Shown piece by piece: positions 18,401 through 26,248 of a stretch of DNA of 64,000 nucleotides. The first letter of the stretch is position 1. Each line of letters opens with the position of its first letter. Origin of the DNA: Oerskovia turbata (GTDB lineage Bacteria > Actinomycetota > Actinomycetes > Actinomycetales > Cellulomonadaceae); the NCBI RefSeq assembly GCF_000718325.1, contig NZ_JOFV01000011.1, positions 70,072 to 134,071 of the forward strand, in the 5' to 3' direction. A program made the translations under genes and the position numbers. The notes under the pieces were generated by a model that saw only the letters and a list, made by a program, of their open reading frames with translations, did no database searches and was not told the DNA's origin.

Positions 18401-20067
18401 CCCACCTCGTCGGGCGTCTCGCGCTCGGGCTCCCACAGGTGCTCCAGGACGGCTGCCTTGATCTGCTCGGCGAAGGCGTCCATCTCGGCCGCCTTGGTCT
18501 CGTCGCCCGCGGTCCGGTAGGCCGCGGCCGACGCCTTGGCGTTGGAGTACAGGTAGGCGTTCTCGGTGCGGTCCATGTTGCCCGCGCGCCAGTGGAACGA
18601 CACCGCGTCGGCGTCGTTGCCCGTCATGGCGCCCCAGTTGTACTCGATGAGGCCGTTGCCGTCGTCGTCGAAGGACGCCTGCAGGTCCTTGACGTCCCGC
18701 TCGGCGTACTGCGCGAGGTTCTGGGCGATCACGGTCGGTCCGCCGTGCAGCTGGTACGAGCGCCACGCGGCCTCGGAGATGTACTGCGTGTAGCTGTTGG
18801 ACCAGTTCGCGGGGTCGCCCGGGTTGTCGACGTACTTGCCGCTCTTGGCGACCTCGCCCGCGGAGACCCAGGGTCCGTACGAGTAGACGGGGTCACGGAA
18901 GTACTTGAGGTCGTCGATGAACATGCCCGTGGTCAGGACGATGTTGTTGTTGTAGCCCAGCACGCCTTCCATCGAGGTGGGGAACTGGAAGTCGTTGCCC
19001 GGGATGTTCGCGTCGAGGAAGTTGAAGCGCATCAGCCACCAGCGGTAGAAGAGCGTCTTGTCGATGTTGTCCTCGGGCGTGTCCAGGTAGGGCACGTTGT
19101 CGGCCCACCACTGGTTGTAGGCCGAGACGTGCTCGGTGTAGGCGGCCCCCGGGGTCGCCGCGCGGAACGCGTCGTAGTCGGTGCGCGACTCGGGGATCTC
19201 CTCGGTGACGAACCCGAGCTGGACCTTGGTGCTCGCCGAGCCCGTCGCGGGGACGTCGAGCGTGCGCGTGATCGCGCCGTCGGCCGGGGAGAAGCCGTCG
19301 CCCGAGAGGCGTGGGAAGACCGTGGTCAGCTTGTTGAACGCCTGGACCGAGCCCGTGAGCTCGTCGCCCTCGGGGGTCTGGGCGAACGACGACGCGGCCG
19401 AGATCCGGACCTGCTTGGCCGTGCCGTCCGTGCTCGAGACCGTGAGGTTCGTGACGGCCACGTTGGCGTCGGTGATGAACTTGGTCTGCACCACGCGCAG
19501 TCCCTGTGCGGTGTTGTCGAACGTGCTGCGCCAGTAGCTGGGGGTCTGCTTGCGGGCCGACGCGTCCTCGGTGAGGGTCACGGCCACCCCGTCGACGTCG
19601 AGCGTGAGGGTGTACGCACCCTGGCCGCCCGCGAGCGACTCCCAGTACGCGACCTCTCCGCCGAAACCGAGCGTGGCGGGCTGGTGGGTCTTCATGAAGA
19701 CCGCACGGCCACGGCTGAACAGCCACTGGTTCGCGTCGCCGTTCGAGCCGCCTGGCGTGTTGCCCGTGCGGGCGAGCATCTTGTCGATCCAGAAATCCTT
19801 GTCGGTCCCGCTCCCGGCTCCGGCCGCGACGTCGGCGTCGAAGATCGCCTGGAGCTGGTTGCGCACGTGGTAGCCGGTCCCCTCCGCGGGGACGGGCTTC
19901 GCGTCCCCGCTGAACACGGGGTACCCCACGTCCGCGTTCGGAGCGGCCTGGGCCGGCGAGGGGACGAGGAGTCCCGTCGTGGCGACGGCAAGGGTCAACG
20001 TGCTCGCGATCGTCAGCCGGGCTCTGCCGCCCGGGACGTGCTGGGGTCTGGGCGCTCGCTTCTTCAC
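15499..20067 (-). CDS. Large secreted multidomain glycoside hydrolase
   Basis: 1522 residues from GTG at 20067 (GAGGAGAGG nine bases upstream). Sec signal peptide 1-41 (AQA cleavage). Residues about 50-800 form a beta-sandwich followed by an (alpha/alpha)6-type catalytic region rich in aromatic and acidic residues (FYRWWLMRFNFLDANIPGND, DDDGNGLIEYNWG, HTILGTTNF). Then come a discoidin F5/8-C-type domain (about 855-1000), a PKD/K319L-like domain (1009-1100), a second discoidin-like domain (1107-1260), two Big_4-type Ig repeats (1272-1414) and a C-terminal strand-rich domain ending in Cys. It probably acts on plant cell-wall glycans. Location beside araBDA suggests an arabinose-containing substrate, but the GH family (GH121- or GH63-like) cannot be fixed by eye. 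Confidence 0.85.
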   Translation of the reverse strand: MKKRAPRPQHVPGGRARLTIASTLTLAVATTGLLVPSPAQAAPNADVGYPVFSGDAKPVPAEGTGYHVRNQLQAIFDADVAAGAGSGTDKDFWIDKMLARTGNTPGGSNGDANQWLFSRGRAVFMKTHQPATLGFGGEVAYWESLAGGQGAYTLTLDVDGVAVTLTEDASARKQTPSYWRSTFDNTAQGLRVVQTKFITDANVAVTNLTVSSTDGTAKQVRISAASSFAQTPEGDELTGSVQAFNKLTTVFPRLSGDGFSPADGAITRTLDVPATGSASTKVQLGFVTEEIPESRTDYDAFRAATPGAAYTEHVSAYNQWWADNVPYLDTPEDNIDKTLFYRWWLMRFNFLDANIPGNDFQFPTSMEGVLGYNNNIVLTTGMFIDDLKYFRDPVYSYGPWVSAGEVAKSGKYVDNPGDPANWSNSYTQYISEAAWRSYQLHGGPTVIAQNLAQYAERDVKDLQASFDDDGNGLIEYNWGAMTGNDADAVSFHWRAGNMDRTENAYLYSNAKASAAAYRTAGDETKAAEMDAFAEQIKAAVLEHLWEPERETPDEVGLKGNLLKHRHVATDALVPWKEINNYYPFSVGLMPKPGDADYDQPYVEALRLFADDEQYPVFPFFTANQADQAAYGGPGSNNFSVINSTVSFRMLSSVLRDYPNDYVDAELYKKLLYWNAWSHYQNNGDNRYPDQNEFWSNGTADPQDIGYRSWIHHTILGTTNFTMIEDAMGLRPRSDDKIELAPIDIDWDHFTVNNVRYRDKDLTITWDAPGGEKHYGADVPEGYSVFLDGELAFTVDELAHVTYDPSTGTVDAPAGVTVTTVEERQVQAPQDVVFAADARVVDMMAKAGADVSPASAGSPNLAQGKPVTASFSAAGRGPAGAVDGTTVNEPFWGTAGSPNAKDSLEVDLGSAQKVDDVRVYFYRSSSTATVAGYSAPALYTVEYLDGTQWKPVPAQSRAPLFPQGNFNHVQFPEVTTSKLRVTVTHAAGTRTGIKEVQAFSTGVEAPASTNQAPKADAWTDSTYNQAGSARLVGTAQDDGLPNGEITSGWSVEAAPEGGSAVFDDPRATTSVVRFTASGAYTLRLTVSDGELTSTKDVVVQATALSDGEINVASTATPTADYTAGWNDVNAVNDGKPSFFTGGAGTDLWATWSGSRPASRWLQYDFEAPVRVDKASIDFWTDTTTGGDGVAVPKEWKLQYWDAAGEGTWKDVTNPSAYGTERLKTNEVTFDAVTTSRLRAVFTALPNAGGTSRSAVGVSEWRVFAAPAVSAAAVHVRTAVGALPQLPGTVAVTYADGSVVENAVAWGAVDAAQVEQIGDFAVQGFVSGTTLVAQATVWVRGPDAVQINTIADTAVSTAVGTAPVLPASVTVQYNDGSQQSGIAVTWDAVEPGKYAKDGTFEVTGAVEGTDKRARATVTVGTGEGRPEPDVAVTVTARSQCTGKVAGLSVRVVNDEEVPVDVRVTTPLGTKTFAGVVPGRSASQTFSARKDTLEAGTVSVVATATVDGAPVTTSVEQAFDAVGCG

Positions 20068-20263
20068 GGGCGTACACCTCTCCTCGTCGAGATGGTTCGG
20101 TCCCCGGAAAGATGGCACACAGAAACGTGGAACGCAATGGTTTTCGGCAATTCGCCCGCTTCCGCCTGCCCGTTCTGAGTGCCCGTATGTCGCAGTACCA
20201 ACGTCGTGACCTGCGACGATGTGACGAGAGGGCGGTTCGGGAGCGTCACGACGACGCCCCGCC

Positions 20264-20291
20264 CCGAAAATATCTCGCCGCAACTTTTCGG
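20264..20291. other. AT-rich hairpin between the K+ channel and glycoside hydrolase genes
   Basis: CCGAAAA and TTTTCGG separated by 14 bases, 19 bases beyond the K+ channel stop codon and 197 bases upstream of the hydrolase start. It could end channel transcription or form part of the hydrolase promoter region, since the AT-rich centre (GATATTTT on the minus strand) resembles a -10. The gap 20068-20310 contains no other gene. Confidence 0.35.
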
Positions 20292-20310
20292 TGGGCTGTG
20301 CGTCGTTGCG

Positions 20311-20937
20311 TCAGCGCTCGCGACGTTCAGCCGCGGGCTCGCCGGGCTCGCGGTGCGGGCCGGGCTCGCCGGGCTCGCGGTGCGGGCCGGTCCGGTCGTG
20401 CCGCTCGACACGTTCCTTGAGCCGTTGGGTCGCGACGGCGACGAGCACGCCGATGACCGCGAGGTCGAACAGGATCTGGACCATCGTGATGACGCGCGCC
20501 GCCTGCCCCACGGGATGGACGTCGCCGTACCCGACGGTCCCGAGCGTGACGACCGTGAAGTACAGCGCGTCCGTCCGGGTCTCGATCCCGACGAACTCGG
20601 CGTCGCTGTTGATGGCCAGGAGGTAGTAGGCGATCGAGAAGAAGACGATGATCGGGGAGAGGAGCCCCACGACGGACTGGACCCGCACGCTCGGCTCCCG
20701 ACCCGCACGGAGCTGGCGGCGCACCTGGAACCTGACGAGGTAGCACAGCCCCACGAACCCGACCGCGAACAGCAGGATCTGCACCCACGCGCGGTCGGCG
20801 TCCCCCAGCGGCACGCCGTAGTAGAGGAGCAGGCACGCCGCGAGCGAGCCGAGCGTGGTGATGACGGTCCACCACGGACTGTCCTTCCGGAGCCGACGCA
20901 TGGGTTCATGATGGGCACGAGCGCGCCCGTGCGCCAT
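20311..20937 (-). CDS. Two-transmembrane potassium channel family protein
   Basis: 208 residues. Four hydrophobic segments (about 22-40, 49-67, 86-108 and 135-157), the third and fourth enclosing a pore helix and the filter TVVTLGTVGYGDVHP with the canonical TVGYGD. The fourth helix is followed by a charged tail with a duplicated nine-residue unit GPHREPGEP. It lets K+ cross the membrane; no RCK domain is attached. The start is ambiguous: ATG 20937 has GAGG nearby, ATG 20901 (MRRLRKDSPWW) begins closer to the conserved part. Divergent from radA with only 56 bases between. Confidence 0.88.
   Translation of the reverse strand: MAHGRARAHHEPMRRLRKDSPWWTVITTLGSLAACLLLYYGVPLGDADRAWVQILLFAVGFVGLCYLVRFQVRRQLRAGREPSVRVQSVVGLLSPIIVFFSIAYYLLAINSDAEFVGIETRTDALYFTVVTLGTVGYGDVHPVGQAARVITMVQILFDLAVIGVLVAVATQRLKERVERHDRTGPHREPGEPGPHREPGEPAAERRER
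20335..20388. repeat. 27-bp perfect tandem duplication in the K+ channel tail
   Basis: Two identical 27-base units (20335-20361 and 20362-20388) that encode GPHREPGEP twice on the minus strand. Being a multiple of three, copy changes alter tail length without frameshift. Confidence 0.85.
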
Positions 20938-20980
20938 CGGGACCTCGCCCGTGGCCAGGTCGCGTGTCGGTACCGACGGC

Positions 20981-20986
20981 TACCGT
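20981..20986 (+). promoter_or_regulatory. Predicted -10 of a leaderless promoter (radA)
   Basis: TACCGT, then seven bases, then GTG at 20994. It favours 20994 over the upstream in-frame GTG codons at 20964 and 20985, neither of which has a Shine-Dalgarno. Confidence 0.45.
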
Positions 20987-20993
20987 GACGGCC

Positions 20994-22478
20994 GTGACCA
21001 CATCGACCTCCGCCTCGCGCGCCACGAGCAAGCGCCCGGCCAAGCCCGCCTACCGGTGCAGCGAGTGCGGCTGGACCACCGCCAAGTGGGTGGGCCGCTG
21101 CGGCGAGTGCCAGGAGTGGGGCACCGTCACGGAGGAGGCCGCGGCGAGCGCCGGGCCGCGCACCGCTGCCGTCACCCCGACCCGCAACCCGGCACGGCCC
21201 ATCGGGGAGATCGACGTCGAGACCGCGCGTGCCACCCCCACGGGCGTCGCCGAGTTCGACCGCGTGCTGGGCGGCGGCCTCGTCCCCGGGGCCGTGGTCC
21301 TGCTCGCGGGCGAGCCCGGCGTCGGCAAGTCGACGCTGCTGCTCAAGGTCGCGAGCAACGTCGCGGCGGGCGTGAGCGACAAGGCCGCGTCGCCGGACGA
21401 CGCCACGGGTCCGGCCCCCAGACCGCGCACCGTCCTGTACGTCACGGGCGAGGAGTCGGCCGGGCAGGTCAGGCTGCGTGCCGAGCGCGTCGGGGCCCTG
21501 GCCCCGGCGCTGCTGCTCGCCGCCGAGACCGACCTGGCGACCGTGCTCGGGCACATCGAGGCGACCGACCCGGCGCTGCTCGTGGTCGACTCGGTCCAAA
21601 CGATCGCCTCGGCCCAGGTCGACGGCTCGCCGGGAGGAGTGAGCCAGGTCCGCGAGGTCGCCGCAGCACTGATCGCCGCGGCCAAGGAGCGGGACCTGCC
21701 GGTGATCCTGGTGGGGCACGTGACCAAGGACGGGTCGGTCGCCGGGCCGCGCACGCTCGAGCACCTCGTGGACGTCGTGTGCCAGTTCGAGGGCGACCGG
21801 CACTCGCGCCTTCGCCTCGTGCGGGCGATCAAGAACCGCTACGGCCCGACCGACGAGGTCGGCTGCTTCGACCTGTCGGAGACCGGGATCGTGGGCCTCG
21901 CGGACCCCAGCGGGCTGTTCATGTCGCACGCGGGGGCCGGAGCGCCCGGCACGTTCATCACCGTGACGCTCGAGGGGCGTCGCCCGCTCGCGCTCGAGAT
22001 CCAGTCGCTCGTGGTCCCCAGCTCGCTGACCAACCCGCGGCGCACCACGAGCGGCGTCGACTCGAGCCGGCTCGCGATGATCCTCGCCGTGATGCACCGG
22101 CACGCCGGGGTCCGGCTCGTCGACCAGGACGTGTACGTCTCGACGATCGGGGGCGCCCGCGTGACCGAGCCGGCCGCGGACCTCGCGATCGCGCTCGCGA
22201 CCTTCTCGGCGCGTGAGGACCAGGTCATGCCGCCCGGGACCATCGCGATCGGCGAGGTCGGGCTCGCGGGCGACATCCGCCCCGTCTCGGGCCTGGACCG
22301 GCGCCTGGGCGAGGCCGCGCGCCTCGGCTTCACCCGGGCCGTGGTGCCTCGTGGCTCCTCGCCCAAGCCCCCTGCGGGGATGACCGTGCTGCCCGCCCAG
22401 CACCTGGGCGAGGCCGTCGAGATCGCCCGTGGTGGCCACCTCCCGCCGCAGCAGGAGCGCACGCGCTTCGACGAGTGA
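20994..22478 (+). CDS. radA: DNA repair protein RadA
   Basis: 494 residues. Zinc finger Cys22-X2-Cys25-X10-Cys36-X2-Cys39 in YRCSECGWTTAKWVGRCGEC, RecA-like ATPase with Walker A GEPGVGKSTLL and Walker B LLVVDSVQ, the RadA-specific KNRYGP motif, and a C-terminal Lon-protease-like domain (from ISTIGGARVTEPAADLA). RadA drives branch migration during recombination. It is followed 86 bases later by disA; in Bacillus and mycobacteria RadA/Sms binds DisA and inhibits its cyclase activity, so the pairing is functionally meaningful. Confidence 0.96.
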   Translation: MTTSTSASRATSKRPAKPAYRCSECGWTTAKWVGRCGECQEWGTVTEEAAASAGPRTAAVTPTRNPARPIGEIDVETARATPTGVAEFDRVLGGGLVPGAVVLLAGEPGVGKSTLLLKVASNVAAGVSDKAASPDDATGPAPRPRTVLYVTGEESAGQVRLRAERVGALAPALLLAAETDLATVLGHIEATDPALLVVDSVQTIASAQVDGSPGGVSQVREVAAALIAAAKERDLPVILVGHVTKDGSVAGPRTLEHLVDVVCQFEGDRHSRLRLVRAIKNRYGPTDEVGCFDLSETGIVGLADPSGLFMSHAGAGAPGTFITVTLEGRRPLALEIQSLVVPSSLTNPRRTTSGVDSSRLAMILAVMHRHAGVRLVDQDVYVSTIGGARVTEPAADLAIALATFSAREDQVMPPGTIAIGEVGLAGDIRPVSGLDRRLGEAARLGFTRAVVPRGSSPKPPAGMTVLPAQHLGEAVEIARGGHLPPQQERTRFDE

Positions 22479-22552
22479 GGGCCGTTGCGCCATCGTGACC
22501 TTTCGACGCCCCGGGAACGGTGTCTTCTCGCCCCTGGGACGGCCCGGCAGCG

Positions 22553-22558
22553 TAGGAT
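22553..22558 (+). promoter_or_regulatory. Predicted -10 of a leaderless promoter (disA)
   Basis: TAGGAT followed by six bases and the GTG start of disA, with no ribosome site in between. It indicates disA can be transcribed separately from radA. Confidence 0.55.
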
Positions 22559-22564
22559 GCCCAC

Positions 22565-23650
22565 GTGGCCAACTCCCCCGTGCACCCTGACGACATGCTC
22601 CGGGAGACCCTCGCAGCAGTGGCTCCGGGCACCGAGCTCCGCGACGGCCTCGAGCGCATCCTGCGCGGCCGGACGGGCGCACTGATCGTCCTCGGCCTGG
22701 ACAAGGTCGTCGAGACCATGTGCTCGGGCGGCTTCGTCCTGGACGTCGGTTTCTCCGCGACCCGCCTGCGCGAGCTCTCCAAGATGGACGGCGCCGTGGT
22801 CCTCGACCGGGACGCGAACCGCATCCTGCGTGCCGCGGTCCAGCTCCTGCCGGACGCGACGATCGAGACGACCGAGTCCGGCACGCGCCACCGCACGGCC
22901 GAGCGCGTCGCGAAGCAGTGCGGGTTCCCTGTGATCTCGGTGAGCCAGTCCATGCGGATCGTCGCGCTGTACGTGGGCGGGCAGCGCTACGTCCTGGAGG
23001 ACTCGGACACGATCCTGTCGCGCGCCAACCAGGCTCTCGCGACGCTCGAGCGCTACCGCGCCCGCCTCGACGAGGTCAGCGGGACGCTCTCGGCCCTCGA
23101 GATCGAGGACCTCGTCACGGTCCGGGACGTGTGCGCGGTGGTGCAGCGCCTCGAGATGGTGGGCCGCATCTCCGAGGAGATCGCGGGCTACGTGGTCGAG
23201 CTCGGCACGGACGGTCGTCTGCTCGCCCTCCAGCTCGACGAGCTCATCGGCGGGATCGGCTCGGACCGCGAGTCCGTCATCCGTGACTACGTCGAGCTCG
23301 AGCGCAAGGACCGTTCCCTCACGGACGTCAAGAACGCGCTCGGGGCGCTCGACTCGACCCAGCTCCTCGACCTCACGCTCATCGGGAGGGTCCTCGACCT
23401 CCCCGGCGGTGGCGAGGCTCTCGACGCCGCGGTCGCTCCTCACGGGTACCGGCTCCTGTCGAAGGTCCCGCGCCTGCCCGGCACCATCATCGACCGCCTG
23501 GTCTCGCACTTCGGCGGGCTCCAGAAGCTTCTCGCCGCGAGCATCGACGACCTCATGGCCGTGGACGGCGTCGGCGAGCAGCGGGCGCGCGCGGTCCGTG
23601 AGGGCCTGTCGCGCCTCGCCGAGTCGAGCATCCTCGAGCGGTACGTGTAA
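22565..23650 (+). CDS. disA: DNA integrity scanning protein DisA, diadenylate cyclase
   Basis: 361 residues. The DAC domain contains the catalytic DGA motif (Asp75-Gly-Ala in [10 protein letters not shown]) and the RHR motif ([11 protein letters not shown], Arg108-His109-Arg110). A helical linker follows, and the C-terminal HhH DNA-binding domain includes [19 protein letters not shown]. It makes cyclic di-AMP from two ATP and stops on branched DNA. Potassium transporters are classic c-di-AMP targets, and KtrAB and a K+ channel are both encoded nearby. Confidence 0.97.
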   Translation: MANSPVHPDDMLRETLAAVAPGTELRDGLERILRGRTGALIVLGLDKVVETMCSGGFVLDVGFSATRLRELSKMDGAVVLDRDANRILRAAVQLLPDATIETTESGTRHRTAERVAKQCGFPVISVSQSMRIVALYVGGQRYVLEDSDTILSRANQALATLERYRARLDEVSGTLSALEIEDLVTVRDVCAVVQRLEMVGRISEEIAGYVVELGTDGRLLALQLDELIGGIGSDRESVIRDYVELERKDRSLTDVKNALGALDSTQLLDLTLIGRVLDLPGGGEALDAAVAPHGYRLLSKVPRLPGTIIDRLVSHFGGLQKLLAASIDDLMAVDGVGEQRARAVREGLSRLAESSILERYV

Positions 23651-23659
23651 CCCTCCCCC

Positions 23660-23708
23660 GTCAGCGGCCCTCACCCCTGGGGCTGTCAGCGGCCCTCACC
23701 CCTGGGGC
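23660..23708. repeat. 24-bp direct repeat across a stop codon
   Basis: Two identical 24-base copies (23660-23683 and 23685-23708) separated by one base. The right copy includes the TGA stop of the minus-strand gene and its last codons; the left copy lies between that stop and the disA stop. It looks like a local duplication of the gene end. Confidence 0.75.
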
Positions 23709-24532
23709 GGCGCGTCGCCTTCGGGAGGGACGGCCCCTTCCTCGGGCGTGGTCGCCCCGTCCGCGGGAGGCTCCGCGCCCTCGGCGGGCACCTCGGCGCT
23801 CCCGTCCGCGGGCGGCTCTCCCTCTGCGGGGGGCTCGGTCGCGGGTGGCGCCTCGGGCGGCGGCGCAGGGGCTACGAGCGTGAAGGTCACGGCGGGGCTC
23901 GTGAGTCCGTCGGCCTCGTTCGACGCCACGACCGCGCTGTAGGTGCCGGGGAGCGCTGCGGGCAGCCCGGTGGTGCACTCGGGGGCCGACCGGTCCCTCT
24001 GCCACGTCACGCTCGTCGGCCATTCGTCCCCCGGGGCCATGAGAAGGTCCGTGGACTCCGCCGGGCAGTCCGCCGACGACCAGATGCGTTCGCTGCCGGA
24101 GGTGATCGTGATCTCCTGGACGGCCGGCGACGCGTCGATCAGGCACGGCCGGGAGCCCACGTGGGTCAGCGTCACCGTGAAGGAGGGCTTCTCCCCGACC
24201 GCGTACTCGGCCTTGGACGCCGCGAGCCCGAGCGTCACGTCCTTGGCCTGGCAGTCCTTGTACCCGGTCGCCGAGACCTCCTGGGGCTCGGGCGGCGCCA
24301 CCTTGCCCTGCGGCTCGTCGGCGAGCAGGCCCGCCCCGAACGCGATCGCGGCCTTGAGCAGCATCACGACGCCGACGACGATCACTGCGAGCAGGACGAG
24401 GGCCATGCCCCGGCGGAGCCGCAGGGTCCTGGACGTCGGCCTGCCGGACGGCTCGGCGCCGGACCCGTCCGAGGACCGCCCCTGGACCGGGGTCGCCCCG
24501 GTGGGTGGCCGGGTGCCCTGCGGCGTGCTCAC
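23696..24532 (-). CDS. Membrane-anchored protein with Pro/Glu-rich tail, DUF4232-like
   Basis: 278 residues from GTG at 24532 (CGGAG eight bases upstream). A Ser/Gly/Pro-rich cytoplasmic head, one transmembrane helix (MALVLLAVIVVGVVMLLKAA), an extracytoplasmic beta-sandwich (about 85-210) with paired cysteines (KDCQAK, RPCLID, SADCPAE, PECTTG), then a 60-residue Pro/Glu/Ala tail. The beta domain resembles DUF4232/BsuPI-type secreted modules; function unknown. It is convergent with disA and divergent from the mutY-type gene. Confidence 0.75.
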   Translation of the reverse strand: MSTPQGTRPPTGATPVQGRSSDGSGAEPSGRPTSRTLRLRRGMALVLLAVIVVGVVMLLKAAIAFGAGLLADEPQGKVAPPEPQEVSATGYKDCQAKDVTLGLAASKAEYAVGEKPSFTVTLTHVGSRPCLIDASPAVQEITITSGSERIWSSADCPAESTDLLMAPGDEWPTSVTWQRDRSAPECTTGLPAALPGTYSAVVASNEADGLTSPAVTFTLVAPAPPPEAPPATEPPAEGEPPADGSAEVPAEGAEPPADGATTPEEGAVPPEGDAPPQG

Positions 24533-24688
24533 GTGCGGCTCCGTTCGACGGTCGGCGCGGGCCCTTCCTGCGCTGGGGCAACGGTACGTCGCCGTGACGA
24601 CGGTTCGCGCACTGCCACACCGCGCGGACGCTCCCCCCTCGTCGGGGTGCCGGTCCGGGCCGCCCGGGTCGGCGAGAATGGTCGGACC

Positions 24689-25672
24689 ATGTCGCCCTCC
24701 TCCACCACCTCCGCCGTCGGCCCCACGACCGGACCTCGCACGACGGCCGCTCGCACGACCGACCCTCGCGCGGCACTGACGAGCCTTCCCGGACCGGACC
24801 CGTACGCGGACCTGCGCGACGCCGTCGGGCAGTGGTTCGGCGCGAACGCGCGCGACCTGCCGTGGCGTCGCGACGACTGCTCCCCCTGGGGCGTCCTGGT
24901 CAGCGAGGTCATGCTGCAGCAGACGCCCGTGGTGCGGGTCGAGCCCGCGTGGCGCGCCTGGATGGAGCGGTGGCCCGACCCCGCGGACCTCGCGGCGGCG
25001 GCGACGGCCGACGTCCTGCGCGCCTGGGGGCGCCTGGGGTACCCGCGGCGTGCGCTGCGCCTGCAGGACTGCGCGCGGGCGATCGTCGAGCGCCACACGG
25101 GCCGCGTCCCGCATGGCTCCGACGCGCTGCTCGCGCTGCCTGGCGTCGGGGAGTACACGGCTGCGGCGGTCACGGCCTTCGCGCACGGGCGGCGCGCGGT
25201 CGTCGTCGACACGAACGTGCGGCGGGTCCTGGCCCGCGCGGTGTCGGGGACGGCGCTGCCCGCGCCGTCGTACACCGCGGCCGAGCGCCGGCTCGCGACG
25301 CAGGTCGCTCCCGCCGAGGACGCCGAGGCCGCGCTGTGGGCCGCGGCCTCGATGGAGCTGGGGGCGCTCGTGTGCACGGCGCGCTCGCCGCGGTGCGAGG
25401 CGTGCCCGGTCGCGGACCTGTGCGCGTGGCGTGCTGCGGGCAGCCCGCCGGACGAGCACGGCGCCCGACGCCGGACCCAGGCCTGGGAGGGCACGGACCG
25501 GCAGGCGCGGGGCCGGGTCATGGCCGCGCTGCGCGGGTCGGACGGTCCCGTGCACCGCGACGTGGTCGCGGGGCTGTGGCCCGACGCGGCCCAGCTCGGG
25601 CGGTGCGTCGCGAGCCTGGTCGAGGACGGGCTGCTCGAGCAGGACGGCGACGTGTACCGCCTCCCGGCCTGA
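24689..25672 (+). CDS. mutY: A/G-specific adenine glycosylase (MutY type)
   Basis: 327 residues. HhH-GPD superfamily: VSEVMLQQTPV (general acid Glu), helix-hairpin-helix LPGVGEYTAAAVTAF, catalytic Asp173 in VVVDTNVRR, and the 4Fe-4S cluster Cys229-X6-Cys236-X2-Cys239-X5-Cys245. It removes A opposite 8-oxoG. The C-terminal NUDIX-like 8-oxoG recognition domain of E. coli MutY is missing or reduced to a short winged-helix-like tail, as in many actinobacteria. Start at 24689 is close behind GAGAAT, suggesting a short or leaderless transcript; upstream frame extensions are rejected. Confidence 0.93.
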   Translation: MSPSSTTSAVGPTTGPRTTAARTTDPRAALTSLPGPDPYADLRDAVGQWFGANARDLPWRRDDCSPWGVLVSEVMLQQTPVVRVEPAWRAWMERWPDPADLAAAATADVLRAWGRLGYPRRALRLQDCARAIVERHTGRVPHGSDALLALPGVGEYTAAAVTAFAHGRRAVVVDTNVRRVLARAVSGTALPAPSYTAAERRLATQVAPAEDAEAALWAAASMELGALVCTARSPRCEACPVADLCAWRAAGSPPDEHGARRRTQAWEGTDRQARGRVMAALRGSDGPVHRDVVAGLWPDAAQLGRCVASLVEDGLLEQDGDVYRLPA

Positions 25673-25683
25673 GGCGCGGGCGA

Positions 25684-26211
25684 TCAGAGGGTGATCAGCA
25701 TCCGGGTGTTGCCGAGGGTGTTGGGCTTGACCCGGGCGAGGTCGAGGAACTCGGCGACGCCGTCGTCGTGCGAGCGCAGGAGCTCGGCGTAGACGTCGGG
25801 CGACACGGGGGTGCCCTCGATCGCCTCGAACCCGTGCGCGCGGAAGAAGTCGACCTCGAACGTCAGGCAGAAGACCCGCGCCAGCCCGAGGGCGCGGGCC
25901 CGCTCGAGGAGCTCGACCACGAGGCGGTGGCCCACGCCGGTGCCGAGCCACGCACGGTCGACCGCGAGCGTGCGGATCTCGGCCAGGTCGTCCCACATGA
26001 CGTGCAGCGCGCCGCACCCGACGACGTGCGCTGCTCCCGGTCCTCCGGCGTCGGCGACCACGAACTCCTGGACGGCTTCGTAGTAGCCGACCATCTCCTT
26101 GGCGAGAAGGATGCGCTCCTCGGCGTAGGGCTCGACGAGCCCGCGGATGGCCCGCACGTCCGCCGGGAGGGCAGGGCGGAGCGTCAGGGTGGGCGTGGGG
26201 CTGCTCGTCAC
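25684..26211 (-). CDS. argA: Amino-acid (glutamate) N-acetyltransferase, ArgA-type GNAT
   Basis: 175 residues, single GNAT domain. Motif A is AEIRTLAVDRAWLGTGVGHRLVVELL with the acetyl-CoA loop GTGVGH, followed by RVFCLTFEVDFFRAHGFEAI. This matches the short actinobacterial N-acetylglutamate synthase class that lacks the amino-acid kinase domain. It would feed arginine synthesis; the substrate is inferred from family resemblance. GTG start at 26211 lies six bases after TAGATT, a leaderless arrangement. Convergent with mutY with 11 bases between stops. Confidence 0.85.
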   Translation of the reverse strand: MTSSPTPTLTLRPALPADVRAIRGLVEPYAEERILLAKEMVGYYEAVQEFVVADAGGPGAAHVVGCGALHVMWDDLAEIRTLAVDRAWLGTGVGHRLVVELLERARALGLARVFCLTFEVDFFRAHGFEAIEGTPVSPDVYAELLRSHDDGVAEFLDLARVKPNTLGNTRMLITL

Positions 26212-26217
26212 GCCGAC

Positions 26218-26223
26218 AATCTA
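26218..26223 (-). promoter_or_regulatory. Predicted -10 of a leaderless promoter (argA)
   Basis: TAGATT on the minus strand, six bases before the GTG start. Confidence 0.5.
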
Positions 26224-26248
26224 CGCCTCCTCGACGCTCGGTGCGTAC

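Noticed and set aside
15307..20178. 1623-residue plus-strand open frame
   Set aside because: Antisense shadow of the glycoside hydrolase gene; composition is Arg/Val/Asp-rich with no domain, and the minus-strand reading has a signal peptide, ribosome site and terminator.
20064..22682. 872-residue minus-strand open frame
   Set aside because: Crosses radA antisense and the K+ channel gene; no coherent protein features.
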